Shown here in pieces: positions 53,631 through 64,000 of a stretch of 64,000 nt of DNA (within the stretch, counting starts at the first letter, position 1; every line of letters begins with the position of its first letter). The stretch lies in assembly GCF_024171925.1 (NCBI RefSeq), contig NZ_JAMTCO010000002.1, forward strand, positions 275,041 through 339,040, written 5' to 3'. The notes below the pieces were generated by a model. That model searched no databases. It was not told the DNA's origin and saw nothing but the letters and a program-made list of their open reading frames with translations. A program made the position numbers and the translations under genes. This DNA comes from Actinokineospora diospyrosa. GTDB lineage: Bacteria; Actinomycetota; Actinomycetes; Mycobacteriales; Pseudonocardiaceae.

Positions 53631-54857
53631 GTGCTGACCTCAGAGACAGCGAACCAGAAGCGGTCCCCGCGCAAGATCAGCTGGGACGTGCTGCGCGTCG
53701 TGGCCGTGTACTCGGTCGTGATCCAGCACATCACCCACCAGTCGCCGATCAACCACGCGGAACTCGGGCCTTACCCGTTCGTGCTCCCGCTGCAGTTCGG
53801 CGCGAGCACCCTGTTGGTGATCTCCGCCTTCTTCGTCTGCGTGACCGTGCGCCGCGGCGCCACCAAGCGCTGGTTGTTCAGCCGGGTCGCCCGGTTGCTC
53901 CCGGCGTACGTGGTCGCGGTCGTCATCACATACGCGGTCTCGCGCGCGGTCGCCGCCCAGTTCGGGTGGTACCTGCCGACGCACACCGACCTGGTGGCCA
54001 ACCTGTTCCTCGTGCAGGCGTGGTCACCGGAGTTCCACTGGGTCGACGCGTCCTACTGGACGCTGCCGGTGCAGATCATGTCCTTCCTGCTCGCCGCCCT
54101 GCTGTGGCCGCGCGGCTGGCTGCGCGGCAAGGCGCTGCCTGTCACCCTGTGGGCCCTGGTCGTGGTCCCGCTGGTGATCCGGTTCGCCTGGCGGCACGAC
54201 GACGCGGCGCAGTGGATCAAGTCCGCGTTCGACGGGCTGGCGCTGCACCGGGTCGCGCTCTTCGGCGTCGGCGTGGCGATCTGGCTGTGGACCAGGCACC
54301 GGCTCTCCGGCGCGCACCTGGCGGTCTACCTGGTCGCCGTGCTGGTCGCCCAGGACGCGCACTCCTACTTCGTCGACACCCCGTCGACCATCGCCTTCGG
54401 CGTCATCCTGGTCGGCATCGTCGCCGCCGCGGGCGGACCCGACTGGGGCGTCTTACGCGGCCTCACCCGCCCCATCCGCTGGCTGGCGGGGATCTCCTTC
54501 GGCGTCTACCTCGTGCACCAGGAACTCGGCTTCGTCCTGGCCAGGTACCTGCTCGACAAGGGCATCGGGCCCTGGGGCAGGTTGTTCGCCTGCGCCGCCA
54601 TGGCCGTGCTGCTCGGCTGGGCCATCACCAAGCTCGTCGAACGCCCCGCGCACCGCTGGCTGACCGCGCGCGGCCCGACCGCGTGGGCCTGGCTGCGGGC
54701 CAGGGTTCAGCCCCAGGCACCCAGCTCCGGCAGCGCCCCGGTCAGGCCGGTCCCGGCCGTCCTGCCGGTCAACCACCCCAGCACCGCCGCCGCGTCCCCG
54801 GCGACCTCGCGCGAGCTCGACGACTGGTCCGCGATGGCCAGCTCCCAGGTGCGCTGA
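53631..54857 (+). CDS. Acyltransferase 3 family membrane protein
   Basis: 408 aa, GTG start. Ten or so membrane helices. The N-terminal catalytic-type region is ISWDVLRVVAVYSVVIQHIT with His in the helix, and a conserved FSRVARLLPAYVVA segment follows. The family O-acylates cell-surface or secreted molecules. The final ~50 residues are low-complexity Pro/Ala/Ser and are encoded antisense to the 3' end of the next gene (151 bp overlap), so the true protein may be functionally complete at about residue 360. Confidence 0.82.
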   Translation: MLTSETANQKRSPRKISWDVLRVVAVYSVVIQHITHQSPINHAELGPYPFVLPLQFGASTLLVISAFFVCVTVRRGATKRWLFSRVARLLPAYVVAVVITYAVSRAVAAQFGWYLPTHTDLVANLFLVQAWSPEFHWVDASYWTLPVQIMSFLLAALLWPRGWLRGKALPVTLWALVVVPLVIRFAWRHDDAAQWIKSAFDGLALHRVALFGVGVAIWLWTRHRLSGAHLAVYLVAVLVAQDAHSYFVDTPSTIAFGVILVGIVAAAGGPDWGVLRGLTRPIRWLAGISFGVYLVHQELGFVLARYLLDKGIGPWGRLFACAAMAVLLGWAITKLVERPAHRWLTARGPTAWAWLRARVQPQAPSSGSAPVRPVPAVLPVNHPSTAAASPATSRELDDWSAMASSQVR

Positions 54858-55522
54858 CGCCCGTCCGGCAGGTCCGCGACCAGCCGCAGCGGCGCGCCGT
54901 CGGCGCGCGACCGGTACGGGCGGACCGCCAGGTCCAGCAGCCGGTCCAGGTGCGCGGCGGGGATCTCGGCGTAGCCGACGCCGCGGTCGAGGTCGACCAG
55001 GTGGTTCCACGCCTCGAACAGCGCGAGCTCCGGGACCTCCGCGGCGGGCAGCGCCCGACCGGACGGGTGCAGCACCGTCGCGGTCCAGTCGGCCTCCCCC
55101 ATCCGGGCGATGGCGGTGTGGAATCGGTCACACGCGGCGTAGAGGTCCTCGCGGATCACCTGCGGCAGCCGCGCCGCCCCGTCGGCGATGTCGGCGTCGC
55201 GGTCGGCCCTGCTGGTGTACGCCGGGTGCTCGACCCCGGTCCGCGCCCAGGTCAGCAGGTTGACCAGCGCGTCGGCGTTGCGCGCCAGGTGGCTCACCAC
55301 GTGCCCGCGCGACCAGCCGGGTAGCCCGCTCGGCTCCCGGTAGGCCGCGTCCGGCAGGTCGCCGACCACCCGGTGCAGCACCACCCACGCCTCGCGCACG
55401 GCCTGGTGGGCCGACTCGGCCCGGCTCGCGCCGTCGGCGCGGCGCTGACCAGGCAGCTCCGGCCGCGCGGCCGCCGCGTCGGCGGTCTCGGTCGTGTTCG
55501 TGGACGTGTTCGACACGCTCAT
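54707..55522 (-). CDS. Mycothiol-dependent maleylpyruvate isomerase-type enzyme
   Basis: 271 aa from the ATG at 55522. DinB-like four-helix bundle: PGWSRGHVVSHLARNADALVN carries a metal-site His, and FEAWNHLVDLDRG a second His/Asp. An N-terminal Ala/Thr-rich extension of ~40 residues precedes it, and a C-terminal MDMPI_C-like domain ends the protein. Members use mycothiol in isomerase or detoxification reactions; mycothiol is specific to actinobacteria. It overlaps the convergent acyltransferase gene by 151 bp. Confidence 0.85.
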   Translation of the reverse strand: MSVSNTSTNTTETADAAAARPELPGQRRADGASRAESAHQAVREAWVVLHRVVGDLPDAAYREPSGLPGWSRGHVVSHLARNADALVNLLTWARTGVEHPAYTSRADRDADIADGAARLPQVIREDLYAACDRFHTAIARMGEADWTATVLHPSGRALPAAEVPELALFEAWNHLVDLDRGVGYAEIPAAHLDRLLDLAVRPYRSRADGAPLRLVADLPDGRQRTWELAIADQSSSSREVAGDAAAVLGWLTGRTAGTGLTGALPELGAWG

Positions 55523-55646
55523 ACCCACCCCCGGACTGGAGTTGCTGCGGTGATCGGAGCAACGCGCTCCCGCCTCCAGCGTAGGCCGCTGCGCCTACCG
55601 GTGGGTACCGCTCCGCGAGTGCACGCCCGGAACCGGTCGGCCAGAA

Positions 55647-55669
55647 TTGTCGGTGCCCCGATCTACCAT
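55647..55669 (+). promoter_or_regulatory. PafBC-type (RecA_NDp) DNA-damage promoter
   Basis: TTGTCGGTG (55647-55655), 8-bp spacer, TACCAT (55664-55669). This is an exact match to the known actinobacterial motif TTGTCRGTG-N8-TANNNT, which drives LexA-independent damage induction through PafBC. It points toward uvrA, ~350 bp downstream. Confidence 0.75.
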
Positions 55670-55758
55670 GCCCCACGCCACCCCTGTGGCCTCCGACGTG
55701 CCTGTGGACCCGCCTGTGGATGTCACGCGAACGGGTCCCGCGCGGCGCCGTATGTTCG

Positions 55759-55849
55759 CCCTGGGCCGGTTGTCGCCCTGGGCCGGTTGTCGTCTTGAGT
55801 CGACAGCCGTCCCGGACCGACCGCTGTCCCGGTTCGACCGCCGTCCCGG
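55759..55849 (+). repeat. Two families of 17-bp tandem repeats in uvrA leader
   Basis: CCCTGGGCCGGTTGTCG occurs twice head-to-tail (55759-55775, 55776-55792). Then three imperfect 17-bp copies ending in TCCCGG follow at 55799-55815, 55816-55832 and 55833-55849 (core GACCGCYGTCCCGG). The rest of 55523-56015 shows no gene. Confidence 0.65.
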
Positions 55850-56015
55850 GACCGGCGGGTCGGCCCGGTGCACACCACACCGCCGGGTGGCGTCGACCAC
55901 GGCAGCCGCGGGTATCCGCGCCGGTGGCCGCCGGGGCCGCACACCCAAGAGCTCGAACCACCACGAACACCGTTGGTGCCATGCGCCGGTGTTCCGCACT
56001 ACCGAAGGGACCTCA

Positions 56016-58868
<2,853 letters not shown>

Positions 58869-58879
58869 TCGTCGGGGGT

Positions 58880-58907
58880 GCCGCCGGTGGCCTGGGTCAC
58901 CGGCGGC
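58880..58907 (+). terminator. Terminator after uvrA
   Basis: Perfect 10-bp stem GCCGCCGGTG (58880-58889) / CACCGGCGGC (58898-58907) with an 8-base loop, 12 bp after the stop codon. Confidence 0.7.
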
Positions 58908-59044
58908 GACTACCGCCGGAGATTGCTCATAAACATGCTGTAACCAGCGCAAACGACATCTGGACATGGTGTATCCCGGTCGCGGATGCTGACTCCTACC
59001 TCGTAGCCGCGACACGTTCGCGGGTCGCGCGAGGAGGACGTCAG

Positions 59045-59260
59045 TTGATCGAGCCAACGGAACTCGAGGCCAGAGTCGTGAAGCCGCACCGGGTCACCGC
59101 AGCCTCGCTCGCCCTCATCGATGGCGGCGCGGCCGTGCGCGCCTGGGACGGTCTCAAGGGGATCACCGCGCCAGCCGAGTTCCGGTTGGTGACGCGCGGC
59201 AGGCACCACCGGGGGCCGCGGCTGGATCCCGGACCGAGGGGGCCCGTGCGTGCGGGGTGA
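59045..59260 (+). CDS. Small ORF, candidate RiPP precursor or partner
   Basis: 71 aa from a TTG at 59045 with a strong GAGGAGG at 59031-59037; codon use is typical of the organism. The N-terminal half (IEPTELEARVVKPHRVTAAS) looks like a leader or small folded domain. The C-terminal end is basic and Gly/Pro/Arg/His-rich (RGRHHRGPRLDPGPRGPVR) with no Cys, so it is not an obvious thiazole substrate. Its stop overlaps the first possible start (GTG 59250) of the YcaO reading frame, implying coupling. It could be a precursor, an adaptor or unrelated. Confidence 0.5.
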   Translation: MIEPTELEARVVKPHRVTAASLALIDGGAAVRAWDGLKGITAPAEFRLVTRGRHHRGPRLDPGPRGPVRAG

Positions 59261-59510
59261 GAGCGCCGGTCCCGCCGCGCCCCCGCGTGCCGTTGCCGCG
59301 CCCGCGGCGGGGGTCGACGAGACCACGACGGTGACCCCGGCCGAGGTCGTGGCGGCCGCGGTGGACGAGCCGACCCAGGTGACCCCCGGCCCGGTGATCA
59401 CGGGGTCCGATCCGGCGACTGGGGTAGCGGGTTCGGCCGCCCTGCGGTCCGATGATCCAGTGCCCCCCCGAAGATCCGGTGCCGTCCGGCGGTCCAGCGG
59501 GTGCCGGTGA
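59250..59510 (+). pseudogene. Probable 5' part of YcaO gene in another frame
   Basis: 86-codon frame from GTG 59250, with GAGGGGG just upstream and an overlap with the preceding stop. Its composition (VDETTTVTPAEVVAAAVDEP) is the same acidic, Thr/Ala-rich type as the start of the downstream YcaO protein. At the C7 run 59463-59469 it runs out of phase; one C fewer would join it to the YcaO frame. Either the sequence has an indel error, or the gene is frameshifted or slips in expression. Confidence 0.5.
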
Positions 59511-61863
59511 CCCGGTGCGCCCGGCCGACACCGCTGGTCAGGAAGACACCGCTGGTCAGGCTGACCGGGATGACACCACTGGCTCGGACACGGCTGGCTC
59601 GGACGACGCCGCCGACCTGGCCGCACCCGTGGGAGCGGACGACACCGCGGTTGTGGCTGACGCGGTGGCCGAAGGTGCCGAGGTCTTGGCCGACGCCGCG
59701 GGTTCTGGTGGCGCTGCCGTCCCCGAGGACACCGCCGTTCCCGAGGACACTGCCGTCCCCGATGACACCGAGGCTGGTTGTCCCGCGGTTCGCGGTGATC
59801 TGGCCGCGGAGCCGGTCGTGGCACCGGAGCCCGACAGCGCGCTGGGTTCGAGTGCGACCGAGGTCGTGGCCGAAGCCGCCGGTGTGGACGAAGCTGCCGG
59901 TCTGACCGCGGCCGCGGTGGCGGACTCCGCAGCGGGGACCCCGGCAGCGGAGCCCCGGGCTGACAAGGCCCGGATCAACCAAGCCAGGATCGACGAGACG
60001 CGGGCCGACGAGACCCAGATCGTGCGCGGGGCGCGCGGGGACGAGACGACCCGGTTGCTGGTCGTGCCCAAGGTCGAGCGCGCCGCGGTCGACTCCCGCG
60101 ACTGGGACCGCCACCTGCGCGACTGCCTGCGCCGCGAGTTCGGGTCCCGGGTCGCGGTGTCCGGCGCGCCGCTGGGGACGGGCGTGCGGTTCGCCGTGGT
60201 GCGGGGCGAGGACTCCGCGTTCGAGCGCTTGGCGCGCACGGCGAAACTGCGGGCGGTGACGGTCACCGTCGACGACGGCGTGATCGAGCTCGGCCCCCTG
60301 GTGGTCCCGGGGCAGCCGGGGTGCGCCGCGTGCGCGCGGGCCCGCCGGACGGCGGCCGTGGCGGCGAAACCGCGCACCGGCGATCCCGACGCGACGGAGG
60401 TCGTGCGGTCCCGGAAGGTCCCGGCGGCCGCGATCGCGGTCTTCGAGCAGATGCTGCGCGCCGCCTTCGAAGGTGACAAGGCGTTGGCCGGGTACGTGGT
60501 CGAGATCGGTGCCGAGGAACCGCTGTGGCACAAGGTGATCCCGTTGCCCGATTGCGCTTCGTGCGGCGGAGCCGACGGTATCGCCACCGTTGGCCTGCCC
60601 GAGGACGACGACGATCCCGAGGCGCTGCTGCAGGCGCTAGCGGGGTGGGTCGACCCTCTTACCGGCGTCATCCCGTGGGTGTCGGTAAGTGAACCTTTGC
60701 CCGGTGGCCCTTACGTCGGCACGGCAGCGCCGCCGCACGTGATGGTTGGCCGTGAGGTCCGCGCGATGCCGATCGGCTGGGGTAAGGGCATGACCCGGCA
60801 CGCCGCGCTCGTGTCCGCGGTGGGGGAGGCCATTGAGCGGTACTCGGCGTCGCTGCCAGATCCAGACCGGATCGTGTGGGCGCGGGCCGCGGATCTAGAG
60901 GGCGAGGTCCTGGACCCGCGCGAGTTCCCGCTATACGAGCCCGACCAGTACACGAGCCGCGGATTCCCGTACGTGCCTTACGACCGGCGCATCGATCACC
61001 CGTGGGTGCGCGGTACCTGGCTCGGCACGGACAAGCCCGTCTGGGTGCCTGCCGTGTTCAGCTATCTCTCGATGGGCCTCTTGCAGGAACACCTGATCTG
61101 CCAAGGCACCTCCAACGGTCTCGCGGCCAGCACCGACGCAGATGGCGCTGCCGTGTGCGCGACACTCGAGCTGATCGAGCGCGACGCGATGATGTCCGCG
61201 TGGCTCACCGGTGCCAAGGGGCGCTACGTCGAACTGGATGACACCCTCGACATCGAGGTCACCGACGTCATCGAGGCGCTGCGCGCGGCAGGCCCGGCCG
61301 TCGAGGTGTACGTGCTGCCGACCTCCGCTTACGGCACCACCGCGGTCGCGCTCGCGGTCGGCGACGGCAGGCGGTGGCCCGCCATCGCGGTCGGCCTCGG
61401 CGCCGACCGCTCACCCCGGGCCGCCATCCGCGCCGCCGTCCTCGAACTCGCCCAGACCGCCCCGCACTTGGCCGCTCTGGTCCGCGACGGCCACCGGCCG
61501 CCGCGGCACGCCGGTGAGGTCCGGGAGATGCTCGACCACGCCGCCTACTACTTCCCGACCAGCCGCATGGAGGCCTTCGACCGGCTCCGCTGCGGCGGCA
61601 CCTCGCACCTGGCCGATCTGCCCGAGCCCGCCTTCGACACCTCGGTCACCGACCTGGCCGGGCACCTGGGCAGCGCGGGCATCCGGGTCGCGGTGGTCGA
61701 CGTGACCAGCGCGGACGTGGCCACCAGCCCGTTCCGGGTGGTCCGCGCGGTCAGCCCGGACCTGCAGCCGATCAGCTACGGCCACGGCGTCGACCGGGTG
61801 CCGGTGGCCCGGCTGCGCCACCGCGGCACCCCGATCCGCAGGCTGGTGCACCCGATCTGGTGA
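59452..61863 (+). CDS. TOMM leader-binding/YcaO cyclodehydratase fusion
   Basis: 803 aa from the ATG at 59452, which lacks a ribosome binding site. Residues 1-200 are low complexity (Asp/Ala/Thr/Glu) with three AVPEDT repeats. Residues ~215-380 resemble the degenerate E1-like leader-binding part, with zinc-type pairs GCAACARARR and DCASCGG. The YcaO domain (~395-803) has SAVGEAIERYSAS (near 456), GLAASTDADGAAVCATLELIERDA (ATP/Mg residues near 573) and PFRVVRAVSPDLQP. It ends in HPIW rather than the PxPxP tail of typical azoline synthetases. It should activate peptide backbone amides with ATP to make azolines or related groups on a RiPP. Only one possible precursor and no dehydrogenase or transporter is next to it. 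Confidence 0.85.
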   Translation: MIQCPPEDPVPSGGPAGAGDPVRPADTAGQEDTAGQADRDDTTGSDTAGSDDAADLAAPVGADDTAVVADAVAEGAEVLADAAGSGGAAVPEDTAVPEDTAVPDDTEAGCPAVRGDLAAEPVVAPEPDSALGSSATEVVAEAAGVDEAAGLTAAAVADSAAGTPAAEPRADKARINQARIDETRADETQIVRGARGDETTRLLVVPKVERAAVDSRDWDRHLRDCLRREFGSRVAVSGAPLGTGVRFAVVRGEDSAFERLARTAKLRAVTVTVDDGVIELGPLVVPGQPGCAACARARRTAAVAAKPRTGDPDATEVVRSRKVPAAAIAVFEQMLRAAFEGDKALAGYVVEIGAEEPLWHKVIPLPDCASCGGADGIATVGLPEDDDDPEALLQALAGWVDPLTGVIPWVSVSEPLPGGPYVGTAAPPHVMVGREVRAMPIGWGKGMTRHAALVSAVGEAIERYSASLPDPDRIVWARAADLEGEVLDPREFPLYEPDQYTSRGFPYVPYDRRIDHPWVRGTWLGTDKPVWVPAVFSYLSMGLLQEHLICQGTSNGLAASTDADGAAVCATLELIERDAMMSAWLTGAKGRYVELDDTLDIEVTDVIEALRAAGPAVEVYVLPTSAYGTTAVALAVGDGRRWPAIAVGLGADRSPRAAIRAAVLELAQTAPHLAALVRDGHRPPRHAGEVREMLDHAAYYFPTSRMEAFDRLRCGGTSHLADLPEPAFDTSVTDLAGHLGSAGIRVAVVDVTSADVATSPFRVVRAVSPDLQPISYGHGVDRVPVARLRHRGTPIRRLVHPIW

Positions 61864-61910
61864 TCGCGCGTTCACCGTACGGCCAAGGCCGGTGGGCAGG
61901 ATGACCGCCC

Positions 61911-63158
61911 ATGCGCACCGCAGCCCTCCTCGGTTCCCTGGTCCTGCTCCCGCTCCTGGCGCTACCCGCGGCCGCTGAACTCCCACGGGTCACGGCCGCC
62001 GTGGAGACGCCACCCAACTTCGACGACGACGCGGGTGGCAACGCCGACGCCGACGACCCCGCCATCTGGATCGACCGGGCACGCCCGGAGCGCAGCCGCG
62101 TCGTCGGCACGCTGAAGAACGGCGGCCTCGCCGTGTTCGACCTGCGCGGCAGGCAGGTCCAGCACATCCCGACCCCGCAGGCGCCGACCCCGGACGCCGA
62201 GGCTGGCCGCTTCAACAACGTCGACATCGTGCAGGGCGCCCGGATCGGCCGCCGCACCCTCGACCTCGCCGTGGTCTCCGACCGGGGCCGCGACCGGATC
62301 CGGGTCTACGCGATCCGCGACGGCGTGCTCACCGACATCACCACCGCCGCCCCGCCGCGCGCGTTCAGCGCCACCGAGGCCGAGGTCGACGAGCAGCGCA
62401 CCGCCTACGGCCTGACCGTCGCGCCCGACCCCGACGGCGGCGCGCCGTGGGTGGTCGTGAGCAGGCGGCACGACACCCGCCTCGGCGTGTTCCGCCTCGC
62501 CGACGACGGCGCCGGTCGGGTCACCTACCGCCGGGTGGACACCGTCGACCTGCCCGCGACCTTCGCCGTCCCGGGCGGCACGTGGGCGCCGTGCGCCGAG
62601 CCGGGGGAGGGGCCGCAGGTGGAGGGCATGGTCTTCGACCCGACCGACGGCGTGCTCTACGCGGCCCAGGAAGACGTCGGTGTGTGGCGGGTGCCGGTGC
62701 GCGACGGGCGCTTCGGCCGGGCGACCCTGGTCGACAAGGTCCGCGAGTTCGGTAGGCCCGCCGTGTACGACGAGGCCACGGAGGAATGCGCCTTCACCGG
62801 GCCGCCTTCGCCTGCCGCGGGTCGCTACCTCACTGCGGACGCAGAGGGTCTGACCATCGCTTATGGCAAGAACGGCGCGAAGCAGTTGCTCGCGTCGAGC
62901 CAGGGTGACAGCACCTTCGTCGCTTACGACATCAGCCGTGGGTACCCCCGCCACACCGGTGGGTTCGTGGTCTCCGATGGCTCCACTGTGGATGGGGTCC
63001 AGCACAGCGACGGCGCCGCGGTTGTCACTACCCCGCTCGGGCGGGACTACCCCCACGGGCTGCTCGTCCTCCACGATGGCGAGAACGCCCCTGGAGATCG
63101 CGAGAGCACGAACTTCAAGTTCGTCCGCTGGGAGAAGGTCGCCGGAGTTCTCCGTTAG
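61911..63158 (+). CDS. Secreted beta-propeller phytase
   Basis: 415 aa. Signal peptide (residues 1-22, ALPAAAE cleavage). Six-bladed phytase signatures: NADADDPAIWID, FNNVDIVQG, AYGLTVAPD, VEGMVFDPTDGVLYAAQEDVG, DAEGLTIAYG, SSQGDSTFVAYDIS, and a final DGENAPGDRESTNFKFVRW. These proteins use Ca2+ to release phosphate from phytate outside the cell. The ATG at 61911 is 47 bp after the YcaO stop; the relation to that locus is probably accidental. A near-perfect inverted repeat follows the gene. Confidence 0.9.
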   Translation: MRTAALLGSLVLLPLLALPAAAELPRVTAAVETPPNFDDDAGGNADADDPAIWIDRARPERSRVVGTLKNGGLAVFDLRGRQVQHIPTPQAPTPDAEAGRFNNVDIVQGARIGRRTLDLAVVSDRGRDRIRVYAIRDGVLTDITTAAPPRAFSATEAEVDEQRTAYGLTVAPDPDGGAPWVVVSRRHDTRLGVFRLADDGAGRVTYRRVDTVDLPATFAVPGGTWAPCAEPGEGPQVEGMVFDPTDGVLYAAQEDVGVWRVPVRDGRFGRATLVDKVREFGRPAVYDEATEECAFTGPPSPAAGRYLTADAEGLTIAYGKNGAKQLLASSQGDSTFVAYDISRGYPRHTGGFVVSDGSTVDGVQHSDGAAVVTTPLGRDYPHGLLVLHDGENAPGDRESTNFKFVRWEKVAGVLR

Positions 63159-63198
63159 CCCCTGAAGTGGCTAGACCCTGAACCAGCAGGTCCGCCTA

Positions 63199-63231
63199 CC
63201 CGTGTGTGTGGTGTAGAGCCACGCACACGGG
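63199..63231. terminator. Hairpin between phytase and small zinc-finger gene
   Basis: CCCGTGTGTGTGG (63199-63211) and CCACGCACACGGG (63219-63231) pair at 12 of 13 positions with a 7-base loop. It could terminate the phytase transcript. Its 3' arm also covers the GGG of the GGGAGGG ribosome binding site of the next gene, so it might instead limit translation. Confidence 0.6.
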
Positions 63232-63238
63232 AGGGCAG

Positions 63239-63421
63239 GTGGCGACCTTGCATCACATCGCCGGTTGTCCCGACTGCGCGAGGCTTCTCGAAGGCGTGGC
63301 ATCGGCTTTGGAGATGTTGGGTGAGGTACCACCGGAGTTCTTCATCCACGGGCCGCCTGAAGACGGTGAACTCCTCTTACACCGCGTCCTTCGCGAGGTG
63401 CGACTAGCCCGCGACGAGTGA
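63239..63421 (+). CDS. Tiny zinc-finger (anti-sigma-like) protein
   Basis: 60 aa from the GTG at 63239, preceded by GGGAGGG; an upstream in-frame start at 63206 is weaker. The H-x3-C-x2-C motif (HIAGCPDC, residues ~6-13) is that of zinc-binding anti-sigma factors, followed by an amphipathic helix (ARLLEGVASALEML). No membrane part and no sigma gene is adjacent. The 3' end overlaps the convergent membrane protein gene by 18 bp. Confidence 0.6.
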   Translation: MATLHHIAGCPDCARLLEGVASALEMLGEVPPEFFIHGPPEDGELLLHRVLREVRLARDE

Positions 63422-64000
63422 TCGGGTTGTATACCTGTCCACGACAGCGCCAACAGCCACAAGTGCCGCTGCCACGACTAACGCCAGGGTCACCCACCAC
63501 GTCGGATGGTTGTTGTCGAGCAGCAAGGCACTGTCCAGGTCCAGATCCGCCATCGGGCCCGCTGGCGCCCCGACCAGCCCGAGCACCACAACCAGCCCCA
63601 CCGACGCCTCGCCACACCGATCCGCCGCGACCGAGCTCACCAGAACGATCAACCCCACGCCGATCGAGAGCAGAGCGGACGCGTAGGCCGCGCCGTCGTC
63701 AACGAACACCGGCAGCGTCAACCCCGCAGCGGCGGCCACGACCGCGAACACCACCGCGCGCGCCGAACTCAGCCCGAACGCCGCGAATAGCAACACTCCG
63801 CCGACCAACGCCACCCACGCCAGGAGAGCGGGCCGCGCACCTACGGGATGTCCATCCAGCCGCACCCCCGCCCGCACCAACGCGATCCCTACAACAGCAA
63901 CCACAATCAGAGCCGTTGTCTCCAAAGTTGCTCTGACCGCAGTTAGCGCTGCCAGCCCCAACAACGCGATCAGCGACACCAGCGTCAAACGCCTATCAAG
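63404..64000 (-). CDS. Membrane protein, 5' end outside window
   Basis: The frame stays open to the window edge, so the start is not certain (a TTG at 63988 is the first in-window candidate). About six or seven hydrophobic helices make up nearly the whole protein, e.g. LLAWVALVGGVLLFAAFGLSS and WWVTLALVVAAALVAVGAVV, with a short Asp-rich loop (ADLDLDSALLLDNN). No family recognised. It may be a small transporter subunit or a multi-spanning protein of unknown role. Confidence 0.65.
   Translation of the reverse strand, partial: LDRRLTLVSLIALLGLAALTAVRATLETTALIVVAVVGIALVRAGVRLDGHPVGARPALLAWVALVGGVLLFAAFGLSSARAVVFAVVAAAAGLTLPVFVDDGAAYASALLSIGVGLIVLVSSVAADRCGEASVGLVVVLGLVGAPAGPMADLDLDSALLLDNNHPTWWVTLALVVAAALVAVGAVVDRYTTRSLVAG

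Noticed and set aside
55930-56015. LexA/SOS box before uvrA
   Set aside because: TCGAACCACCACGAAC has only the left half of TCGAAC-N4-GTTCGA; the right half is not complementary.

Overview
The window is very GC-rich, uses GTG starts often and is packed with short overlapping operons. It encodes a mycothiol-type (DinB/maleylpyruvate-isomerase) enzyme, a GAF-ANTAR regulator, a subtilisin-inhibitor-like protein, a bacterial nitric oxide synthase and a PafBC-type DNA-damage promoter. Together these point to a filamentous actinobacterium, most likely of the Pseudonocardiales (Actinokineospora/Saccharothrix-like); the genus is an inference. About fifty protein genes are supported. No rRNA, tRNA or CRISPR was seen.

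Layout. 0.3-6.3 kb: housekeeping-like genes (a hypothetical protein, a YcxB-like membrane protein, LtrA, and a MoxR-type AAA ATPase coupled to a VWA protein). 6.3-13.3 kb: an accessory island. Two copies of a composite non-coding repeat in the same orientation (A, 6.38-7.3 kb; B, 11.33-12.4 kb) flank a divergent module with two helical proteins and two tandem TIR-DUF2510-membrane proteins; the second TIR protein lacks the catalytic glutamate. An ADP-ribosylglycohydrolase follows. 13.3-25.9 kb: MarR/hydrolase pair, J-domain/NERD-like membrane protein, deoxyribosyltransferase-Nudix fusion, an ABC permease with a hydrolase-ABC ATPase fusion, a TerC transporter behind a probable manganese riboswitch, an S9 peptidase and a RES toxin-antitoxin pair. 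26-33 kb: secreted beta-propeller protein, inverted composite repeat C (28.05-28.7 kb), NO synthase, SSI-type inhibitor, degenerate IS4-type transposase and an oxidoreductase. 33.5-46.7 kb: MFS exporter, secreted M15-like protein, FKBP, ANTAR/two-component signalling, secreted endonuclease I, small regulators, chromate transporter, and a TetR-controlled class II UvrA. 46.7-55.5 kb: DUF4429, peptidase, DUF4262, T4-beta-like protein, methyltransferase, GIY-YIG protein, metallo-hydrolase, acyltransferase and mycothiol-type enzyme. 55.5-64 kb: canonical uvrA with a PafBC-like promoter, a possible RiPP (TOMM/YcaO) locus, a beta-propeller phytase, a tiny zinc-finger protein and a partial membrane protein.

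The most unusual non-coding signal is the composite repeat family. It carries six copies of a ~120-bp unit, each with two actinobacterial DnaA boxes (TTGTCCACA-like) exactly 19 bp apart, plus a 138-bp near-palindrome and tandem 62-70-bp repeats. The most unusual protein signals are the active/inactive TIR twins and the YcaO locus with a candidate precursor peptide and an apparent frameshift at a C7 run.
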